From positions 1-18,576 of the forward strand of contig SHAI01000018.1 in the NCBI GenBank assembly GCA_004213235.1: a DNA stretch of 18,576 nucleotides, written 5' to 3'. The notes below the pieces were generated by a model. That model saw only the letters and a list, made by a program, of their open reading frames with translations, was not told the origin of the DNA and did not search any database. The translations under genes and the position numbers were made by a program. The stretch is from Parvularculaceae bacterium (lineage in GTDB: Bacteria; Pseudomonadota; Alphaproteobacteria; Caulobacterales; Parvularculaceae). Below are positions 14,087 through 18,576 of the stretch, one piece after another (the first letter of the stretch is position 1; the number at the start of each line of letters is the position of its first letter).

Positions 14087-16223
14087 AGCTTCCCTTCAGG
14101 GCCCGGCGATTACGATGCAAGATAGGCTCGGTATAACCAGACGGCTGCGCGATGCCCTCAAAGACCAATGCGCGCGCAGCCATATAGGCGATCGATGACG
14201 TCACATCCGGTGTCATCGGACGATAGTGCGGGTCGCCCGCATTCTGTGCGTCAACTTTCGCCGCCATTCGCAAAAACGCGTCATCGACGTCTGCCTCAGA
14301 ACAAACGCCGTGTAGCAACCAGTTCGCCATATGCTGGGATGATATGCGCAGGGTTGCGCGATCTTCCATCAGGCCAATGTCATTAATATCAGGGACCTTT
14401 GAGCAGCCTATCCCCTGATCTACCCAGCGCACGACATAGCCCAGAATACCCTGGGCATTGTTGTCGAGTTCTTCGCGTATTTCATCCGCCGCCCAATTAG
14501 TCTGTTTCGCGAGGGGAATATTCAATAATCGCTCAAGCCCGGGCACCTCACCTTTAGCAATTTCGTCCTGGCGTGCGGCCACATCAACCTTGTGATAATG
14601 CAATGCGTGGAGTGTCGCGGCGGTGGGGCTTGGCGTCCAGGCCGTGTTGGCCCCGCTCATGGGGTGGCCAATCTTTTGCTCCAGCATGTCAGCCATACGG
14701 TCTGGCGCGGCCCACATGCCCTTGCCGATCTGCGCCCTGCCAGCAAAGCCCGCCTTCAACCCGATTGCAACATTGCGCGCCTCATAAGCGGCGATCCAGT
14801 CGGAAGACTTCATCTCGTTCTTGCGGATCATTGCGCCAGCGCACATCGATGTGTGCAATTCATCACCGGTACGATCCAGAAAACCGGTATTGATGAAGAC
14901 GATCCGGTCTCGCACCGCATGGATGCAGGCAGCAAGATTAGCGGATGTGCGCCGCTCCTCATCCATCACACCGACTTTCAGTGTATACCGATCAAGCCCG
15001 AGGAGATCTTCAACCGCGTTGAAGAGATCATTCGTAAACGCACATTCTTCCGGGCCGTGCATTTTCGGTTTGACGATAAAAACCGAACCTTCGGTTGAAT
15101 TGCGGTAAGGACCTTTGCCGTTCAGATCGTGCATCGCGATGAGGCTGGTGATAATCCCGTCGAGGATCCCCTCAAAGACTTCCGCCCCGTCATCGGTTAA
15201 CACTGCAGGCGTTGTCATCAAATGACCAACATTGCGCACCAACAGGGTTGAGCGGCCCTTTAGCGTAAACTCACCACCGTCAGGGGCTGTATAAACCCGG
15301 TCCGGGTTTAGCCCGCGGGTCACCGCCTTGCCGCCTTTTTGGAAGGTTTCTTCAAGGTCACCGCGCATGAGGCCAAGCCAGTTTGAATAGGCAACGGTTT
15401 TATCCGCCGCATCGACGGCCGCGACAGAATCTTCAAGATCCACAATGGTCGACAATGCCGATTCCATAATGACGTCGGCAAGCCCGGCCGGATCGTCCCG
15501 GCCGATTGGGTGATTGCGATCAATCACAAGCTCAATATGCAGGCCGTTATGACGGAATAACATCACTTCAGGAGCTGCCGGATCGCCGCGATAACCAACA
15601 AAATGCGAAGCTTGTTCTAGCGCTGGCACACATTTGCCGTCTTTAACGCTCCAGCCGGTAACGTCGCGATGATCAACGTCTGCAAGCGGCATAGCACCAT
15701 CAAGAAACGCTTTTGCTTTATCAATGACCTTTGCGCCGCGGGCGGGATCATATCCGGGTTTCTCATCGGCACCGAAGGGAATTGCATCGGTCCCGTAAAA
15801 CGCATCGTAAAGACTGCCCCAGCGGGCATTGGCAGCGTTCAACGCATACCGGGCATTGAGGACGGGTACGACAAGTTGCGGGCCCGCCAGCTGCGACAGC
15901 TCCGCATCAACATTTCTTGTACCGATTTTAAAATCAGGCGGCTCAGGCGCTAAATATCCGATGGATGTCAGAAAATCCTGGTATGCGCCAGCATCATGCG
16001 CCGTGCCACGACGCTCATTATGCCAGTCATCAATTTTCTGCTGAAGGTCTTCACGCGCCTCAAGTAGCGCCTGATTGCGCGGCATAAAGTCAGAGAAAAT
16101 CTGTGCCGCGCCGGACCAGAATTTATCAATATCAATGCCGGTGCCCGGCAAAACGCGGCTTTCGATAAATTCAGTAACCTCGCGCGCAACGCGCAGCCCG
16201 GCCCGTTCCAGATAGTCCACCAT
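14085..16223 (-). CDS. glcB: Malate synthase G
   Basis: Malate synthase condenses glyoxylate with acetyl-CoA to malate, completing the glyoxylate shunt or glycolate use. At 712 residues this is the long monomeric G isoform (about 720), not the shorter A form. Diagnostic segments: VDLEDSVAAVDA near 262, LLVRNVGHLMT (catalytic Arg330, aligned with E. coli Arg338), VMDEERRTSANL at 419-430 with the Mg-binding Glu, and GFLDRTGDE with the second Mg-binding acid. MEDRATLRISSQHMANWL, containing the catalytic Asp, follows. The ATG at 16223 has AAGGA 8 nt upstream. No isocitrate lyase gene is in the window. It is preceded by the small Sel1-like gene after 99 bp with a possible terminator, so it probably has its own promoter or receives read-through. 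Confidence 0.96.
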   Translation of the reverse strand: MVDYLERAGLRVAREVTEFIESRVLPGTGIDIDKFWSGAAQIFSDFMPRNQALLEAREDLQQKIDDWHNERRGTAHDAGAYQDFLTSIGYLAPEPPDFKIGTRNVDAELSQLAGPQLVVPVLNARYALNAANARWGSLYDAFYGTDAIPFGADEKPGYDPARGAKVIDKAKAFLDGAMPLADVDHRDVTGWSVKDGKCVPALEQASHFVGYRGDPAAPEVMLFRHNGLHIELVIDRNHPIGRDDPAGLADVIMESALSTIVDLEDSVAAVDAADKTVAYSNWLGLMRGDLEETFQKGGKAVTRGLNPDRVYTAPDGGEFTLKGRSTLLVRNVGHLMTTPAVLTDDGAEVFEGILDGIITSLIAMHDLNGKGPYRNSTEGSVFIVKPKMHGPEECAFTNDLFNAVEDLLGLDRYTLKVGVMDEERRTSANLAACIHAVRDRIVFINTGFLDRTGDELHTSMCAGAMIRKNEMKSSDWIAAYEARNVAIGLKAGFAGRAQIGKGMWAAPDRMADMLEQKIGHPMSGANTAWTPSPTAATLHALHYHKVDVAARQDEIAKGEVPGLERLLNIPLAKQTNWAADEIREELDNNAQGILGYVVRWVDQGIGCSKVPDINDIGLMEDRATLRISSQHMANWLLHGVCSEADVDDAFLRMAAKVDAQNAGDPHYRPMTPDVTSSIAYMAARALVFEGIAQPSGYTEPILHRNRRALKGS

Positions 16224-16277
16224 ATTTGCGTTCCTTCAGCTATCAGCGCTGGTTTAACGCGAAGCTTCGGAATGCGC

Positions 16278-16310
16278 AAAAAAATGCTGCAGTTGCGATG
16301 TTCACAACTG
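16278..16310 (-). terminator. Probable intrinsic terminator after the Sel1-like gene
   Basis: On the minus strand CAGTTG (16310-16305) pairs with CAACTG (16295-16290), extendable inward by one wobble and one G-C pair. A run of seven Ts follows (16284-16278). Five nt separate stem and T-run, which weakens it. It lies 13 nt after the Sel1-like gene stop and upstream of glcB. Confidence 0.45.
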
Positions 16311-16322
16311 AGGGAAGGACAA

Positions 16323-16598
16323 TCAGTTTGGTCGAACCGACGCGAGATACTCGCGCGCTTGACGTTGTGCCTCGGCGATTTCGTCCTGGCTCATCTCCAG
16401 CGCCAGCTCGGCACGGTAGGTCCGCGCTTCCATATGGCCTTGCATCGCCGCCAGATTGAACCATTTGTGCGCAAGTACAAGACTAGCGCCTTCACCTTCC
16501 TCGCCAATAGAAGCAGCAAGGCCGAGGCGATACATTTCATCACTGGAAAGAATTACTTCCGCACCATCAAGCGCGAGTGCGCCCACATTCATCGACAT
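16323..16598 (-). CDS. Small Sel1-like repeat protein
   Basis: A 91-residue protein with one Sel1-type (TPR-like) helical hairpin: MYRLGLAASIGEEG, then DLVAAHKWFNLAA-type sequence (here LVLAHKWFNLAAMQGHMEA). A conserved charged tail, ELALEMSQDEIAEAQRQARE, ends it. Alphaproteobacteria often carry such single-repeat proteins; their role is unknown, presumably protein-protein contact. Three ATGs compete. The first (16607) abuts the AAGGGG Shine-Dalgarno, the second (16598) stands 9 nt from it and is my choice, and the third (16592) is too far. The Shine-Dalgarno is part of an inverted repeat that could shut it off. No signal peptide is seen. Confidence 0.8.
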   Translation of the reverse strand: MSMNVGALALDGAEVILSSDEMYRLGLAASIGEEGEGASLVLAHKWFNLAAMQGHMEARTYRAELALEMSQDEIAEAQRQAREYLASVRPN

Positions 16599-16606
16599 CG
16601 GTGTCA

Positions 16607-16657
16607 TCCCCTTAATATGTCATTTCGGCCCGTTGGTTAATATGGGCCATAAGGGGA
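16607..16657 (-). promoter_or_regulatory. Leader hairpin that can mask the ribosome-binding site of the Sel1-like gene
   Basis: TCCCCTTA (16657-16650, read on the minus strand) is a perfect 8-bp complement of TAAGGGGA (16614-16607), which contains the Shine-Dalgarno AAGGGG. Inside it GGCCC (16648-16644) pairs with GGGCC (16631-16627). The octamer CATATTAA also occurs twice here as a direct repeat (16644-16637 and 16619-16612), overlapping the stems. Folding of the outer stem would hide the Shine-Dalgarno. A protein-binding site on DNA is the other reading. Confidence 0.45.
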
Positions 16658-16740
16658 GTTGAAAGTGCGAACACTAAAACGACGTAAACAAAGTATTACG
16701 CAAAAGTTACCAGATCAAAACGGTTGCGAAACCTAAACAA

Positions 16741-18288
16741 TTAGTGAATGCGGCAAAGCTCGCTTACCAGTGCCGGGGAATGGTTCATCGGCGCGATCGT
16801 CCAGCTTGTTGTGCGGATCTTCCCGCGCATTTTTTTCGGCCATACCGCATCCACATATTTGACCGTATCAGGATCTATACTGGCAACAATGTGCTGGGGT
16901 GGAGGTGGTCCCAAATCCTCTGACCAGATAAACCAGCAATCAGCATCTTTATCTTCCTGGGCTGGCGTTGCGGGCGGCGTGTATGTTTGCAAATGTGAGG
17001 ATAAGACCCGCGCCGCGGGAAACAAACGCCGCAGATTACCCGCGGTGTGATCTTCAAAACCAACGAGGGTGCCTTGCGAAAAACCAGCATCGCCAATGGC
17101 CTCAGCCAGGGGGGCATAGGGGATGAATTGCCGGCATTTGCTGCAAAATGGTGCACCGGGGCTTACCACTGCAACAATACGTATTGCGAATATTATAAAC
17201 GCGACCGCAACACTCGCAGCGACAAATCTGGCGATCTCCCCGCGAGTATGGTGCATTTTATGCAGATTAATCATGGCCCAGAATGTGAAGGGGAAAAGAA
17301 AGGCGATGGCGTATCGTTCCTGCATGCCCGACATGCCGAGCAAAAATACGGCCAGCAACAAAAAACCCGCACCGAGAATTGTTGTATCACGGGCCAAATT
17401 TGCCACCGGACCAGATGCCGTAAGGGTTATGACCCGCCGACCAAACGCCCAAAGGAGTATTGGCAAAAATGGTAGCCCATAGGAAATGATTGCCCAGACC
17501 GCTTCTGGCACACCTTCTCCAACCCGCGACCAATATGGCGCTGCCTGCCCCTGAAGACTGGAAACAATCCCGATACTGAGCGCCCTGTTCTCGTTTAGAA
17601 CCCAGTCAAGATGAGGCAAGACAATAATACCTGCAATCAATAGCGCGACCAGCGCCCCGGGACGTATCAGCGCTTTGCGCCAATCGGACAAACGCAGCAC
17701 ACAGATAAAAACCACCAACGCAGCTGCAAGGAACGAGTATTTGGCAAGAACGCCCAACCCAAGAGCGAACCCCAGAAGCGCAAAATCAAAAATCCCACTT
17801 TTTCGACGCAGCCGTATCAACGTCCACCAAAAAAAGGCGACCATGGCGATCAACGCCGTCGTGTGCGTAAAGGCCTGATGGTAGTTATATCCAATTTGAT
17901 AGATCAACAATATCGACGTCGCACTGAGAACAGCCCAGTTTCGATCATTGGTCGCCTCGCGCATGGTGAGATAGGAAAACCCGCCGATCAATGTCAGCCA
18001 GAAATATTTAACCAGCACAAAGCTTGCTAAAGTTGGACCGGTGACTTGTTGGACAAGGATCAAAAGCCATTCAAACAATGGCGGGTTTCTGCCCATATAA
18101 CCGGCCTGTAAAGACTGGGTGACGATGTTCAGCTTTACATCGTCCAAAGCAAGCGCGGGCCCGGCCATGCGCGATATAAGTGCATGCACTATTCCGTACA
18201 GGACATAGATGATAAGGACCAAAGCGAGCCCGGATGGACCAGGCCGCTCGGGAAATATCTGTCGGATGAAAAATTGAGTGGTTGACAT
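16741..18288 (-). CDS. GT-C glycosyltransferase, PMT/ArnT-like (family 39 type)
   Basis: An inner-membrane enzyme of the kind that moves a sugar from a polyprenyl-phosphate donor to a lipid, glycan or protein on the periplasmic side; the substrate is unknown. The 515 residues have about ten hydrophobic helices. The first periplasmic loop carries ALALDDVKLN, with the acidic pair expected for the catalytic Asp of GT-C enzymes, and then GRNPPLFEWLL, typical of the PMT_2 family. A soluble C-terminal part of about 130 residues with several cysteines (PFCSKCRQF, DADCWF) follows the last helix. The ATG at 18288 has GAAGG only 2 nt before it, so the start is less sure; the first membrane helix begins about 20 residues in. 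It is 41 bp from the upstream gene on the same strand, separated by a hairpin. Confidence 0.88.
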   Translation of the reverse strand: MSTTQFFIRQIFPERPGPSGLALVLIIYVLYGIVHALISRMAGPALALDDVKLNIVTQSLQAGYMGRNPPLFEWLLILVQQVTGPTLASFVLVKYFWLTLIGGFSYLTMREATNDRNWAVLSATSILLIYQIGYNYHQAFTHTTALIAMVAFFWWTLIRLRRKSGIFDFALLGFALGLGVLAKYSFLAAALVVFICVLRLSDWRKALIRPGALVALLIAGIIVLPHLDWVLNENRALSIGIVSSLQGQAAPYWSRVGEGVPEAVWAIISYGLPFLPILLWAFGRRVITLTASGPVANLARDTTILGAGFLLLAVFLLGMSGMQERYAIAFLFPFTFWAMINLHKMHHTRGEIARFVAASVAVAFIIFAIRIVAVVSPGAPFCSKCRQFIPYAPLAEAIGDAGFSQGTLVGFEDHTAGNLRRLFPAARVLSSHLQTYTPPATPAQEDKDADCWFIWSEDLGPPPPQHIVASIDPDTVKYVDAVWPKKMRGKIRTTSWTIAPMNHSPALVSELCRIH

Positions 18289-18300
18289 AGCCTTCTAACT

Positions 18301-18327
18301 GGCCGCAATCCACTCAAGATTGCAACC
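18301..18327 (-). repeat. Intercistronic hairpin before the glycosyltransferase gene
   Basis: On the minus strand GGTTGCAATC (18327-18318) pairs with GATTGCGGCC (18310-18301) over 10 positions, two of them G-T, with a 7-nt loop. It fills most of the 41-bp gap between the two genes. There is no T-run, so a processing or mRNA-stability element fits better than a terminator. Confidence 0.5.
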
Positions 18328-18329
18328 GG

Positions 18330-18576
18330 TCAGGCCGGATCTTCATCTTCCGTCTTGCGCCGCAAACTTTCGAATTCGCCAAAACTGCAATTCCCGACAC
18401 TGAACCCCGTGGAATTGTCCACGATCCTCACGATATCCCCGGTGCAAATCTGACTCTGCGATGTCGTGTACTGAATGCGGTTAAAACTCTGGGTCACACC
18501 AGAACAACGAGACCTCGTGCGAGACACGTAAAAGTCCCCAACACCCAGTTCAATCAGCAGGGTTCTTTCATCGGCT
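18330..18576 (-). CDS. Unrecognised protein, C-terminal 81 codons (cut by window edge)
   Basis: An open frame enters from the right edge and ends at TGA 18332-18330. I do not recognise it. The visible part has a short hydrophobic start (TLLIELGVGDFYVS), then a Ser/Thr-rich stretch with three cysteines (RSRCSG, QICTGD, GNCSFGEFE), and a strongly charged end (RRKTEDEDPA). The Cys and Ser/Thr content suggests a secreted or periplasmic domain, but this is a guess. The first in-frame start inside the window is a GTG at 18527, yet the frame is open beyond it, so the gene most likely starts outside. It precedes the glycosyltransferase gene by 41 bp on the same strand and may share its transcript. 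Confidence 0.55.
   Translation of the reverse strand, partial: ADERTLLIELGVGDFYVSRTRSRCSGVTQSFNRIQYTTSQSQICTGDIVRIVDNSTGFSVGNCSFGEFESLRRKTEDEDPA

Noticed and set aside
16260..16269. CGAAGCTTCG palindrome upstream of glcB
   Set aside because: It is short, with no partner repeat and no link to a known regulator; left as chance.

Overview
The window reads as chromosomal DNA of an alphaproteobacterium. Three things point there: the minus-strand block dnaE / rpsB-tsf / pyrH-frr-uppS-cdsA-dxr-rseP-bamA, proteins of alphaproteobacterial type (acidic C-terminal tail on S2, DnaE1-type polymerase, Sel1-like miniprotein), and a direct-repeat LexA operator (GTTC-N7-GTTC), which is the alphaproteobacterial form of the SOS box. 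Nothing looks mobile: I see no IS element, phage gene, tRNA, rRNA or CRISPR array.

Layout, written in the direction of minus-strand transcription (high to low coordinates). 18576-18330 is the 3' end of an unrecognised Cys-containing protein. It is followed by a GT-C (PMT/ArnT-like) membrane glycosyltransferase (18288-16741), a small Sel1-like protein (16598-16323) and malate synthase G, glcB (16223-14085). A TonB-type energy transducer on the plus strand (13496-14074) converges on glcB. A GNAT acetyltransferase (13094-12612) lies divergent from the TonB gene, across 401 bp with no convincing gene. Then comes a short region (12611-12301) holding the most interesting signal, followed by dnaE (12300-8836), rpsB and tsf (8629-6717, ending in a strong intrinsic terminator at 6680-6647), and pyrH, frr, uppS, cdsA, dxr, rseP and the 5' part of bamA (6542-1).

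How the genes work together. rpsB-tsf supply ribosomal protein S2 and elongation factor Ts. frr recycles ribosomes and pyrH feeds pyrimidine nucleotides. uppS makes the undecaprenyl carrier lipid, dxr makes its isoprenoid precursors, and cdsA makes CDP-diacylglycerol for phospholipids. rseP and bamA serve envelope stress proteolysis and outer-membrane protein assembly. This is the familiar translation-plus-envelope-biogenesis cluster.

Main discovery candidate: just upstream of dnaE there is a textbook SOS promoter (TTGCAA-N17-TATAGA with a perfect GTTC-N7-GTTC LexA operator overlapping the -10 element). The first thing it drives is an ORF of only 30 codons (12486-12394) encoding a single-pass membrane peptide. 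In size, topology and SOS control it matches SidA, the DNA-damage-induced division inhibitor of Caulobacter. The same promoter probably also reads into dnaE. A second anomaly is that dnaE itself has no standard start codon in frame ahead of its conserved PHP N-terminus. A 2-bp GA duplication, real or an assembly error, would explain this.
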